Assembly: GCF_030694375.1 (NCBI RefSeq)
Contig: NZ_JAUXYL010000040.1
Location: forward strand, 272,837-336,836
DNA length: 64,000 nucleotides
Source of the DNA: Algoriphagus sp.
GTDB taxonomy: Bacteria > Bacteroidota > Bacteroidia > Cytophagales > Cyclobacteriaceae
Direction: 5' to 3'
Part shown: positions 1 through 8,810 of the stretch, piece by piece
Layout of the letters: each line of letters starts with the position of its first letter
Position numbering within the stretch: the first letter of the stretch is position 1
Position numbers and translations under genes: made by a program
The notes under the pieces: model-generated
What the model was told of the DNA's origin: nothing
Databases searched by the model: none
The model's input: only the letters and a program-made list of their open reading frames with translations

Positions 1-105
1 GAATAGAACCAAAAAGGCTAAGGATATGGAGAAAATGGTTTTCACAGAATCAAAAGTAAGTAAAATTAATTTAAGTGTTCCGTATTAAGGCAAATCATAT
101 TATGA

Positions 106-189
106 CTTAATGATCAAGATCTTACCAGTAAGAAACAAGAACTGGAAAGCAAATATGGGTTAAGCTTTGATGAAATTGATCCGCAGTAA
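106..189 (+). pseudogene. possible degenerate gene remnant (C-terminal piece)
   Basis: The frame from 106 to the stop at 187-189 reads like a soluble protein C-terminus (ending KYGLSFDEIDPQ), but the upstream frame is closed by stops and no start is available. A second frame over 3-84 also has protein-like composition (KKAKDMEKMVFTES) before a TAA, which suggests a frameshifted relic. I do not recognise the family. Nothing else convincing is seen between 190 and 658; the 71-codon minus-strand frame there has no homology I recognise. Confidence 0.2.
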
Positions 190-658
190 TCAGTGCCAAA
201 ATTAAGAAATTGATAACTTTTATGAATAGACGTAAAGATTTCAATTCAGTTTTCAAATTTATGTGAAAAAAGGGAGGCAAAGTGAGTGGCGAGACCCAAA
301 AAGAGATACTAGATGTAAGATTCAAGACAAAAACCACAACTAAGACAAAGGAGAACCTATTTTAAATCAACGGAAATATGGCTTTCTCAAAAGTCAAAGC
401 TTAAAAAAATTGATTAGCCACAATTAGCCACCATTCTAATGATGAATTTGTAGAGTAGCTGATAATTGTCGAAAGACCAAGTCCCAGCCCCCAGCTTGAT
501 TCATCGGACCTCAAAACTCATTTTCTATGGATTTTCGGGTGTAAAAAGCAGATTTACAGATTAAAAATTAGTAAAAAAATACCTATGCCAGGTAAGCAAT
601 AACTTATACACTTTTAATACTTTAAACCTTTACAATTCAACCCTAAATCCCAACCACC

Positions 659-2152
659 ATGTTTAACAGAAGAGATTTTATCAAAGGACTAGGCCTCACC
701 TCAGTAGGATGGATAGGCTTCGGAGATTCGGTTTTTGCCAACATTCAAAAAGAAGTAAAGCTTCAGAATTTACCTTCAGTGTTTTCCCCAATTCGAATCA
801 GGGGACGGGTATTGACAAATGGTCAGGGTCTTCGCGGCGTTGCGGTTTCTGACGGAAGGATGGTAGCCCAAACCAATTCTTCCGGGGAATTCGAATTGAT
901 CTCAGGAACTGATCGTGAGTTTGTATTTGTATCGCTTCCTTCAGGCTATGAAATCCAAAAACAGGCAAATGGATCAGCTTCCTTCTTTCAAAGGATCGAT
1001 CACAGCAAGTCTGAACAAAATCTCAGTTTTGAATTGAAGAAATCTGTCAATTCGGATGAAAATCATCACTTTTTGGTGCTGGCAGATACACAAATTCAAA
1101 ATGAGTACGAAGCAAATCAACTGCTCACCGTGGCTGCTCCCGATGTGCAGAAAACCATTGCTTCGCTTGATGACCCCAATATATTCGGAATTGGCTGTGG
1201 AGATTTGGTTTTTGACAAGCTGGAACTTTTCAAAGAATACAATCAGTCGATTCAAATGTATAATATCCCATTTTTTCAGGTGGTGGGTAATCATGACATG
1301 GACTTTGGCGGTCGGTCCGATACGACCACCACAGGCACATTTAAAGGTCATTTTGGACCGACTTATTATTCCTGGAATCGGGGAGAGGTTCATTATGTTG
1401 TCTTGGATGATGTGTTTTATCTGGGCACAGGTACCAAATACATCGGACACATTCCGGAGGAGCAGTTGGCCTGGCTGGAGCAAGACTTGAAACTGGTGGA
1501 AAAAGGAAAAACCGTCGTCGTATCACTGCATATTCCAAGTTACACGGGTGCGGTAACGCGCTACCCTGATCGGGATACGCTTGGTGGGACGGTTAGCAAC
1601 AGGGAGCATCTGTATCGCATGCTGGAAGGCTACAATGCTCACTTGATGTCAGGACATACCCATTTTAATGACAACATGATCAGCCGCCATGTCTATGAGC
1701 ATTGTCATGGGACGGTTTGCGGTGCCTGGTGGTCTGGTCCGATCTGCTTTGACGGCACGCCAAGCGGCTATGCGATCTATGAAGCCAATGGCTCCGAATT
1801 GCAGTGGAAATACAAAGGAACCGGCTTGGATATCAACGAGCAATTCCGGGTTTATCAGACAGGATATCACAAAGACTTCCAAGAGGAAATGTCACTCAAT
1901 TGTTGGAATTACGATTCTGCATGGGAGATTAGCTGGTTTGAGAATGGAATTAAAAAAGGTGCACCTGAGAAGCGACTGGCACTTGACCCATGGAGTGTGG
2001 AACTGCACACCGGCCCAACTCTTCCCACCCGTCGCACTTGGGTGGAACCACAGCTGAACGATCACATGTTCTTTTTTAAACCTGAGTCAAAAGAGAATTT
2101 GGTGGTTGAGGCCAAGGATCGATTTGGGAATGTGTATTCGAAGAGGGTGTAA
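659..2152 (+). CDS. exported calcineurin-like metallophosphoesterase
   Basis: This is a predicted periplasmic metal-dependent phosphoesterase of 497 residues. The N-terminus has a twin-arginine-like signal (NRRDFIKG, then a hydrophobic stretch ending near FA at 26-27). A beta-sandwich-like N-terminal domain (about 45-130) precedes the catalytic domain. Catalytic motifs are visible in order: D143-T-Q145 (usually DxH, so Gln replaces the first His), GD at 181-182, GNHD at 210-213, H291 in LHIPSY and GHTH at 332-335. The remaining 100 or so residues form a C-terminal domain typical of the three-part MetallophosN/Metallophos/MetallophosC architecture. The substrate cannot be read from sequence. 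The gene stands alone, followed by a hairpin terminator. Confidence 0.9.
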   Translation: MFNRRDFIKGLGLTSVGWIGFGDSVFANIQKEVKLQNLPSVFSPIRIRGRVLTNGQGLRGVAVSDGRMVAQTNSSGEFELISGTDREFVFVSLPSGYEIQKQANGSASFFQRIDHSKSEQNLSFELKKSVNSDENHHFLVLADTQIQNEYEANQLLTVAAPDVQKTIASLDDPNIFGIGCGDLVFDKLELFKEYNQSIQMYNIPFFQVVGNHDMDFGGRSDTTTTGTFKGHFGPTYYSWNRGEVHYVVLDDVFYLGTGTKYIGHIPEEQLAWLEQDLKLVEKGKTVVVSLHIPSYTGAVTRYPDRDTLGGTVSNREHLYRMLEGYNAHLMSGHTHFNDNMISRHVYEHCHGTVCGAWWSGPICFDGTPSGYAIYEANGSELQWKYKGTGLDINEQFRVYQTGYHKDFQEEMSLNCWNYDSAWEISWFENGIKKGAPEKRLALDPWSVELHTGPTLPTRRTWVEPQLNDHMFFFKPESKENLVVEAKDRFGNVYSKRV

Positions 2153-2219
2153 AATACCTGGGTCAAATTAATAATCTTTTGTCCCTAAATTGTAACTGAA
2201 TCAAATGCAATGATAATGA

Positions 2220-2256
2220 GCTCTCTCTTGCGGTGTCTCGGAGGAGAGCGTTTTAT
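2220..2256 (+). terminator. rho-independent terminator after the phosphoesterase gene
   Basis: GCTCTC at 2220-2225 pairs with GAGAGC at 2244-2249, followed by a T-rich run. It sits about 70 nt after the stop codon. The remaining gap to 2471 holds nothing recognisable. Confidence 0.5.
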
Positions 2257-2471
2257 TATTTTAAAGATCTCTCAAAATTATACTGGTTAATTCAATCAAA
2301 GGACAGGGATTTTTTTTTAACTCTTCGGATTGAAACCTCTGGGAATGATCTCAAAATTTCCAGTTTAAGGAGTATTCTGTGAAGGAGAAAAGGTCCATCT
2401 TACCACTTAGTCTATCCAAATAACTTCTTTTATTCGCCTTTTCTGGTAGAAATAAGGCAAATCCCCCTCCG

Positions 2472-4757
2472 TTATTTCTCCAAAAACTTAAAATCCTTCT
2501 CCAAACTGGCTTGAGAACTTCCTCCAACGAATACTTTGAAATCCCCATGCTCTACAATCCATTTGCCATCGTTATTATAGAAACCGATGGATTTCTCAGT
2601 GATTTGAAAGCTGAGTGTTTTACTTTCTCCGGCTTTTAATTCCACCTGCTGAAAGTCCTTTAATTCCCTGACAGGTCTTACCACACTTGCAAACAGATCC
2701 CGGATATAAAGTTGAACGGTCTCTTTGCCGGTCACACTTCCTGTATTTTTCAAATCAATGGATACCGTGATGCTTCCGTCTTTCGCAAATCCATCCGAAC
2801 TCAATTTCAGATTTGAATAGTCAAAACTGGCATAGCTTAAGCCATATCCAAAAGGATACATGGGCTCATTTGGCGAATCCATATAGTGTGACCAAAACAC
2901 CAAATCTGAGCCGGGATTGGTCGGTCTGCCGGTTGCCTTGTAATTGTAATAAACAGGAATCTGTCCTACATTTTTCGGGAAACTCATCGGTAGTTTGCCG
3001 CTTGGGTTGTAATCTCCATAAAGAACCTGAGCCAGCGCATTTCCGCTTTGAGTTCCCAAATGCCAGCCTACCAAAATGCCAGGAATTTTTTCAACAGCCC
3101 AATCGATGATCAGTGGTCGACCATTCATCAGTACGAGTACGATATTTGGATTCACCTTGTATACTTCCTCAAGCAGTTCCTGTTGCAAGCCGGGAAGACC
3201 CAATTCGGTTCGACTTCTGCCCTCACCGGATTGGAAGCCATGTTCTCCAAGAACCATCACTACCACATCCGCATTTCTTGCAGCATTTTTAGCCGCTTCA
3301 AAACCGGATCTGTCAGTGGTGTTAATTTTGGTTTCAAAGGCAAATCCCGGAGTGCCTTCAGTGAATTTTACCCCTTCCACATATTCGAGCGAATTTCCCG
3401 GAAATGCATTCATTCCCTCCAGAACAGACACCGCAGAATTAGGTTCTCCTAAAGCCCTCCAACTTCCAAGCGGGCTATCTTTGTCTCCTGCCAATTGCCC
3501 GATCAGTGCGATTTTCATCCCCGATTTTCTGAGTGGAAGGAGCTGTTTTTCATTTTTCAACAGCACCACGGATTTTTTGGCCATGTCAAGTACAGCATCC
3601 TGAAAATCTTGTCTACCCGTTACTGTTTTTTCACGATCCTCATCGCAGTATTTATAGGGATCATCAAATAATCCCAATTCGTATTTCACGGTCAAAATCC
3701 TTCTAACCGCATCGTCGATTACGGATTCTTTCACCTTGCCGGATTGGACCAGCGCTGTGAGATGCTCCACATACAAGCGGGATTCCATGTCCATATCCGA
3801 ACCAGCGTTGGCCGCCAACTCGGCCGCTTGCATCCCGTCTTTTGCGAAACCATGTGGAATCATTTCCCCGATAGAACCCCAGTCAGAAACCATAAAACCC
3901 TTGAAGCCCCATTTTTCTTTCAGTATTTCACGCTGTAGGAAAGAACTTCCTGTGGCAGGAATTCCATTTAAAAGGTTAAATGAGTTCATGAAGGTCTTGA
4001 CATCAGCCTCCAAGGCCGCTTCGAAGGGAGGGAGGATATCATTGTAAAGTGTGGATGTGCCTACATCGACCGAATTGTAATCCCTGCCTGATTCGGAAAA
4101 ACCGTATCCGGCAAAGTGTTTGGCTGTAGCGGCAATGGTATTTACAGCTTTCAGATCATCCCCCTGAAAACCTTTCACTCGGGCGTAAGCAATCCTACTC
4201 CCTAAAAAAGGATCCTCACCGGCACCCTCCATCACACGTCCCCAGCGGGCATCCCTTGAAATATCCACCATGGGGGCGAAAGTCCAATTAATCCCCGCAG
4301 CGGCCGCCTCTTCCGCCGCTACTTCTGCTGATTTGCGGATTGCTTCCAAATCCCAGCTCGCTGCCTCTGCCAATGGAATTGGACTGATTGTTTTGTATCC
4401 ATGGACTACGTCATATCCAATGATTAACGGGATTCCAAGGCGGGTGTCTTCGACCGCTATTTTCTGGACAGCCCGGACGTTTTCGACTCCCGTTACATTC
4501 AGCATGGAGCCAACTAATCCCTTCCGAAGTTGCGCATACTTGACAGCAGCATCGCCTTCTTGGGGTACAGGTCCAGTCACTTCCCAAAAGCCATTGTATT
4601 GATTCATTTGGCCAACTTTTTCATCCAAGGTCATCAGACGAAGAATAGAATCGACTTTTGAATCAAAGGTTGGATTGAGGGAGGATTTGATGGATTGGGA
4701 ATGTGCGGACCCTATAAATAGGATTACCAAAAGAATTGCTGGACCGAAATTTTTCAT
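2472..4757 (-). CDS. bglX: beta-glucosidase, glycoside hydrolase family 3
   Basis: This secreted GH3 enzyme is predicted to hydrolyse terminal beta-D-glucosides in the periplasm. At 761 residues it matches BglX in length. It has a signal peptide (cleavage near AHS-QS, residue 20), the GH3 N-terminal TIM barrel with KHF at 223-225 and the nucleophile D292 in the VSDWGS motif, the GH3 C-terminal alpha/beta sandwich (about 395-625), and a fibronectin type III-like domain in the last 75 residues. It is transcribed alone; its 3' neighbour is convergent. Function within the GH3 beta-glucosidase/xylosidase group is inferred from overall similarity to BglX. Confidence 0.93.
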   Translation of the reverse strand: MKNFGPAILLVILFIGSAHSQSIKSSLNPTFDSKVDSILRLMTLDEKVGQMNQYNGFWEVTGPVPQEGDAAVKYAQLRKGLVGSMLNVTGVENVRAVQKIAVEDTRLGIPLIIGYDVVHGYKTISPIPLAEAASWDLEAIRKSAEVAAEEAAAAGINWTFAPMVDISRDARWGRVMEGAGEDPFLGSRIAYARVKGFQGDDLKAVNTIAATAKHFAGYGFSESGRDYNSVDVGTSTLYNDILPPFEAALEADVKTFMNSFNLLNGIPATGSSFLQREILKEKWGFKGFMVSDWGSIGEMIPHGFAKDGMQAAELAANAGSDMDMESRLYVEHLTALVQSGKVKESVIDDAVRRILTVKYELGLFDDPYKYCDEDREKTVTGRQDFQDAVLDMAKKSVVLLKNEKQLLPLRKSGMKIALIGQLAGDKDSPLGSWRALGEPNSAVSVLEGMNAFPGNSLEYVEGVKFTEGTPGFAFETKINTTDRSGFEAAKNAARNADVVVMVLGEHGFQSGEGRSRTELGLPGLQQELLEEVYKVNPNIVLVLMNGRPLIIDWAVEKIPGILVGWHLGTQSGNALAQVLYGDYNPSGKLPMSFPKNVGQIPVYYNYKATGRPTNPGSDLVFWSHYMDSPNEPMYPFGYGLSYASFDYSNLKLSSDGFAKDGSITVSIDLKNTGSVTGKETVQLYIRDLFASVVRPVRELKDFQQVELKAGESKTLSFQITEKSIGFYNNDGKWIVEHGDFKVFVGGSSQASLEKDFKFLEK

Positions 4758-5097
4758 GCGTTTCTTGTTTTTTGTAAAGGATTAATCTGCCTGCCAAAGG
4801 GAAATGAAGGAAAATCATTCCTTTGTTTTCGGGCTTCTTTGAAATCTTTTATACATCACTAAAGAACTGATTTTAATCAAATTAAACCGACTTGAGGATC
4901 GATTTTACCTGTTCAAGTTAAGCTAAATAAGAGTACAAACAACAGGGATAACTTAGCCTGGCGTTTGATATAAATCATGTTTTGAATCTTTTTTTGTTTT
5001 GGGAAGTTGGCTTTGAAATCCCACCGTAGGTTCGTCGCGGTCAACAGATCAAAATCTTCGGGCATTGCTGAGCCTCAAAGGTTGTCGACCAAAAGCT

Positions 5098-5461
5098 TTA
5101 GCTTTTCTCTGTGCTCTCAAAAAGTATTGAAAGGGAATGGGGGTTTGAAGATTAAAAGGAGCTCAAAACTTGAACTCCTTTGTCTTTTTTTCTTTGTGGT
5201 GAAAACCTTTCAGGTAGAGGAAAAAAGCAGTCTGAAGACTGCATTATAGAGGGTCCAAGTCGAAAGACTTGAACCATCTGCGCTTTAGCTTTTCTCTGCG
5301 TTCTCAAAAATGATTGATGGGGAATAGAGGTTTAAAAATTAAAAGGAGCCCAAATCCTGAACTCCTTTCTCTCCTTTTTCTCTGTGGTGAAAAAAAGAAA
5401 AAAAGCAGTCTGAAGACTGCATCATGGAAGGTCCAAGTCGAAAGACTTGAACCATTCGCCT
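5098..5461. repeat. two-copy direct repeat (about 180 bp) with paired tetraloop hairpins
   Basis: Two adjacent copies (about 5098-5283 and 5284-5461) share the order: a CTTTAGCTTTTCTCTG start, an AAAAGGAGC...GAACTCCTTT stem, and two compact hairpins. In copy 1 these are GCAGTC-TGAA-GACTGC (5227-5242) and CAAGTC-GAAA-GACTTG (5256-5271). In copy 2 they are at 5405-5420 and 5434-5449. The second loop is a GNRA tetraloop. The open frames seen across this block are by-products of repeat composition. The rest of the 4758-5097 gap shows no gene. Confidence 0.8.
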
Positions 5462-5466
5462 CGCTG

Positions 5467-7335
5467 TCACCAAGCTATCCCGTAATCATCTCCGTAATTA
5501 CTGGCGGCGCCCCACAATGTGCCGTGCTTCCAATCCATCCAAATGGCGGTAATTGGGCCTGAGGTTTTGGTCCAGAAGTCCATCACATAGCCGCGCTTCA
5601 GCAGATCTTTGCGAACCCAGTCGGGGGTATCATTGCGCAAAGTAATCGCTCCCGGCTTGATCTCATGATCTCCGAAGCTGCTCTGCATCTGATAGGAATT
5701 GAAGTTTGGGGCTTCGGCTGCTTCCTGCACATTCATATCAAATTCGACTACATTGAGGAAAAACTGAAGGAGGTTTTGGTCTTGAGAATCTCCGCCCTGC
5801 ACGGCAAAAGCTAACATCGGTTTGCCATCTTTCATGGCTAAACTAGGTGTCAGGGTTACCCTTGGTCGTTTTCCGGGTTCGGGAAGGTTGTAAGGATTCA
5901 GATTTTCATCCAGAACAAAACTTTGCATCCGTTGCGAAAGTCCCACACCGGAATTTCCGGCGATCACCGCAGGAATCCATCCCCCGCTTGGAGTTACTGA
6001 AACCACCCAACCTTCTGCATCTGCAGCCTCTACTGAGGTAGTTCCACTTTGGAAGTCTGCAAGGAATTTTTCATCCACCAGCGAATTGATTTCGGATGGG
6101 TCCAGCAGGGCCATTGCCTTTTGATTCTTTTTCAATAAATCCATATAAGGGTTCGTACCTCCCTGAAAAGGGTAGGGATCTCCGGGGCCAAGCTTCGGAT
6201 CATTGACTTGTCCGATCAGCTTTGCACGTTCCCTTGCATATTCTTTGGAGAGTAAACCTTTCATCGGTGACTTGACAAAAGCCGGATCGCCGTAATAAAA
6301 ATCACGGTCTGCAAAAGCTAAGCTCATCGCTTGATAGACGGTGTTGATGTAGTTGGCGGAGTTATACCCCATTGACTTGAGGTCAAAGTTTTCCAGGATG
6401 TTCAGTGATTGAAGCAAAGCAGGTCCTTGTGTCCATTCCTGCAGTTTGTAGACATCGATGCCCCGGTAATTTACGTGAAGAGGTTCCTCAATTTTTACTT
6501 TCCAATTGGCAAGGTCGGCTTCTGTGAACAGTCCGCCCTGCTCTCTGGTACCACGAACGATTTCTTTGGCGATGTCTCCTTTATAAAATCGGTCATAGGC
6601 AGCGTAGATGGCTTCCTTTCTGGTTTTTCCTGCTTTTAGCGCGGACTTTTCAGCTTCGACCATTTTGGATAAAGTCTGGTACAAATCCTCCTGAACGAAG
6701 ATTTCTCCCGCTTCGGGTGCTTCTCGTTTTTCTCCCGGATGGGTAAGGAAAACTTTTTTGGAATATGGCCATTCCTTGATTTGTGCTTTTCCTTTTTCAA
6801 TATTATCTGCGGTCTGAGCTTCGATCGGATAGCCTTTGGCTAAGTCCATAGCCGGACGGAGGATTTGCTCCAAACTCATCGTGCCATATTCAGCCAGCAT
6901 GGTCATGATGCCACCCGGCGTGCCGGGAGTCGTTGCGGCCAAAGGGCCATATTGCGGAGGATAATCCATGCCTTGAGACTTGTAGAATTCCACTGTGGCA
7001 CCTGTCGGGGCATACCCAAGTGCATTGATGGCAATTACTTTTTTTGTGTTGGGATTGTATATTAAAGCCTGAGTTTCTCCGCCCCACGAGAGGACATCCC
7101 ACATGGTGGAAGTGGCCGCTATCATGGCACAGGCTGCATCGACGGCATTTCCTCCTTGCTGGAAAATCGCTGCTCCTGCAGTGGCCGCAAGTGGTTTTCC
7201 GGTGATGGCAACCCAGTTTTTACCATGAAGAATGGGCCGCTGGTTGGGTGTAGTGCCAGCCCCAAGTCCGGGAAGACCCTGGGAGAAGGTGGTGTGGGTG
7301 AGAAGGAGGAGGGCTAGTAGTAAAAGGTTTTTCAT
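5467..7335 (-). CDS. gamma-glutamyltransferase family protein (Ntn hydrolase)
   Basis: This is a 622-residue secreted member of the gamma-glutamyltransferase family, enzymes that cleave gamma-glutamyl bonds (for example glutathione) after autoprocessing into two subunits. A signal peptide ends near residue 18 (TTFS-Q). Family features are the GGNAVDAA motif near residue 62, a TPGTPGG turn, and the processing site SGTTS, where T432 would become the N-terminal nucleophile of the small subunit. A GNSGVGLS segment and a late PSLAMKDGKP segment match the small subunit. The usual TTHYS is replaced by TTSVE, so substrate preference may differ from classical Ggt. It is a single gene, reading into the repeat block. 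Confidence 0.85.
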   Translation of the reverse strand: MKNLLLLALLLLTHTTFSQGLPGLGAGTTPNQRPILHGKNWVAITGKPLAATAGAAIFQQGGNAVDAACAMIAATSTMWDVLSWGGETQALIYNPNTKKVIAINALGYAPTGATVEFYKSQGMDYPPQYGPLAATTPGTPGGIMTMLAEYGTMSLEQILRPAMDLAKGYPIEAQTADNIEKGKAQIKEWPYSKKVFLTHPGEKREAPEAGEIFVQEDLYQTLSKMVEAEKSALKAGKTRKEAIYAAYDRFYKGDIAKEIVRGTREQGGLFTEADLANWKVKIEEPLHVNYRGIDVYKLQEWTQGPALLQSLNILENFDLKSMGYNSANYINTVYQAMSLAFADRDFYYGDPAFVKSPMKGLLSKEYARERAKLIGQVNDPKLGPGDPYPFQGGTNPYMDLLKKNQKAMALLDPSEINSLVDEKFLADFQSGTTSVEAADAEGWVVSVTPSGGWIPAVIAGNSGVGLSQRMQSFVLDENLNPYNLPEPGKRPRVTLTPSLAMKDGKPMLAFAVQGGDSQDQNLLQFFLNVVEFDMNVQEAAEAPNFNSYQMQSSFGDHEIKPGAITLRNDTPDWVRKDLLKRGYVMDFWTKTSGPITAIWMDWKHGTLWGAASNYGDDYGIAW

Positions 7336-7351
7336 ATTGGTTTGGGTGACT

Positions 7352-7398
7352 GATTTCGGATTTCGGAAGTCGGATTTCGGAAGTCGGATGTCAGATGT
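7352..7398. repeat. short cggaag/cggatt tandem repeat
   Basis: The segment just upstream of the gamma-glutamyltransferase start consists of near-identical units (TTTCGGA, TTTCGGAAGTCGGA repeated). A related run (TCATCGGTCAT) occurs at 7503-7520. No gene is visible in the 236-nt gap. Confidence 0.5.
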
Positions 7399-7571
7399 TG
7401 GATTACCGATGCTTAATGTGATTTAATCTTTTGGGTTCAACAATATCATTTTTTTCATAATGTATCTAGTTAAATTACAGGAAGGAGATTGGATTTGGGC
7501 TTCATCAGTCATCGGTCATAGGACATCAAACCTCTAGAGAAATGAAAATGAGCCATAACTTTGCACCCCCC

Positions 7572-8624
7572 TCAATCCCCCTCATCCAACAGCTGATTCA
7601 TGATAGGAACAAAACCCGGGAATCTGGAATTATAATTTGTGAAGAGTTGGAAAATGGATCCATTCTTTTTCAAATCCATCTCATTTTCTTCCACAAAGGC
7701 TTGCATTTCGGCAGCCTTTTCTCCGAAAATTTTAAATAGTTCTTTCCGCTTTTTTGGAACTTCAAAGAGATCTTTTCCTTTCAGGTAGTAATACACATTT
7801 CGCTTAATGATCTGATCGTTTCGATTCCCTACCATCAAGGCGGTATTGTAGTTGGATTCTTTGAAAATTGCTTTGGTTCTTCGCATCAAAGGTAAATCTC
7901 CTTCTACCAATACCTCGAAAAAACCGGAAATGGGCACATTGTCTTCTTTGAAATCCATGCCGTTGACAAAGTATCGGGGCACTTTGTAGCTGCTGTCCAT
8001 CCAGACTATATTCTGAATTCTGAGTCCGGCCATGGTGGAAACCAGATTGTTTTCCGGCTCCATCAATTCGAATGTATTGGAATTGATGTTGTATCGAACT
8101 CGAAATCCTTCCAAGACAGTTTGATCTCGGTAGAGAAGGATAGAGGCCACATTCCATTTGTTGTCGAGGTAGAAATTTCCCTCCAGTTTTTTGGGTTCGG
8201 GAGCAATTCCATAAATCGTATTTCCGATGAAGTTTGGTCGCTCCACCAGCAGTCGGCTGACATTGGTGGCACGAATGGTTTTTTGCAAGGCAGCACCCGT
8301 GCCTTCACTTCCAAATCTGACCAAGTAGATGTTTCCAAGGTTTAGGTCACCTTTGAGTTGAATTACTTGCTCATAGGTATTATAACCGGGCAGGGTGATG
8401 GCGAGATTATACTTTTGAGAAAGGATATTTTCTATCAGAAAATTTCCTGCTCCGTTGCTCAAGTCACCATAGACTGTGTTTCGAAGTGTGACTGATGCTC
8501 CTTCTATATATTCCCTCGTGTCAAAATCCATGACCCTTCCACTGAGGTTGAAATTTTGACTAAAACCCAAAAATGGAAGAAAAATGGTCAAGCAAAGGAA
8601 ATAGATTTTTCGTGGTTCGATCAT
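7572..8624 (-). CDS. carboxypeptidase-regulatory-like domain protein
   Basis: This 350-residue exported protein has a signal peptide (cleavage after GFSQ, about residue 23). An N-terminal carboxypeptidase regulatory-like beta-sandwich (about 25-105) contains the typical pattern GRVMDFDTREYIEGASV. That domain is common at the start of TonB-dependent receptors and other outer-surface Bacteroidota proteins. The remaining 240 residues are not recognised; they are beta-rich with a charged helical tail (EVPKKRKELFKIFG). No barrel is evident, so it is probably periplasmic or surface attached. Function unknown. Confidence 0.75.
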   Translation of the reverse strand: MIEPRKIYFLCLTIFLPFLGFSQNFNLSGRVMDFDTREYIEGASVTLRNTVYGDLSNGAGNFLIENILSQKYNLAITLPGYNTYEQVIQLKGDLNLGNIYLVRFGSEGTGAALQKTIRATNVSRLLVERPNFIGNTIYGIAPEPKKLEGNFYLDNKWNVASILLYRDQTVLEGFRVRYNINSNTFELMEPENNLVSTMAGLRIQNIVWMDSSYKVPRYFVNGMDFKEDNVPISGFFEVLVEGDLPLMRRTKAIFKESNYNTALMVGNRNDQIIKRNVYYYLKGKDLFEVPKKRKELFKIFGEKAAEMQAFVEENEMDLKKNGSIFQLFTNYNSRFPGFVPIMNQLLDEGD

Positions 8625-8727
8625 TTCTCAAATTACATTGAATGATAAAGTAATATAGTCCAAACTTAGAATTGATGCTAAATGATTTGAGTTTGGCTGG
8701 TTTGAATTTTTAACAGAAGGTTAAGGA

Positions 8728-8759
8728 TTGGCTTTGTATTGTTTAACACCGTATATTTG
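8728..8759 (+). promoter_or_regulatory. Bacteroidota-type promoter for the DEAD-box helicase gene
   Basis: A -33-like TTG (8728-8730) is followed after 21 nt by TATATTTG (8752-8759), matching the TANNTTTG -7 element of Bacteroidota. It predicts transcription from about 8766 and a 45-nt leader before the TTG start at 8811. Confidence 0.5.
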
Positions 8760-8810
8760 AAAGGGTCGGTTATGTTTAGACCTTATTTATTTCTTTAAAT
8801 CACCAATAAT

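Noticed and set aside
974..1490. Overlapping frames of 144-169 codons within the phosphoesterase gene
   Set aside because: They lie inside a gene with clear motifs in another frame and have no domain.
5007..5562. Two plus-strand frames of about 80 codons upstream of the gamma-glutamyltransferase end
   Set aside because: They run through the hairpin repeat block, and the similarity of the two products only reflects the DNA repeat.
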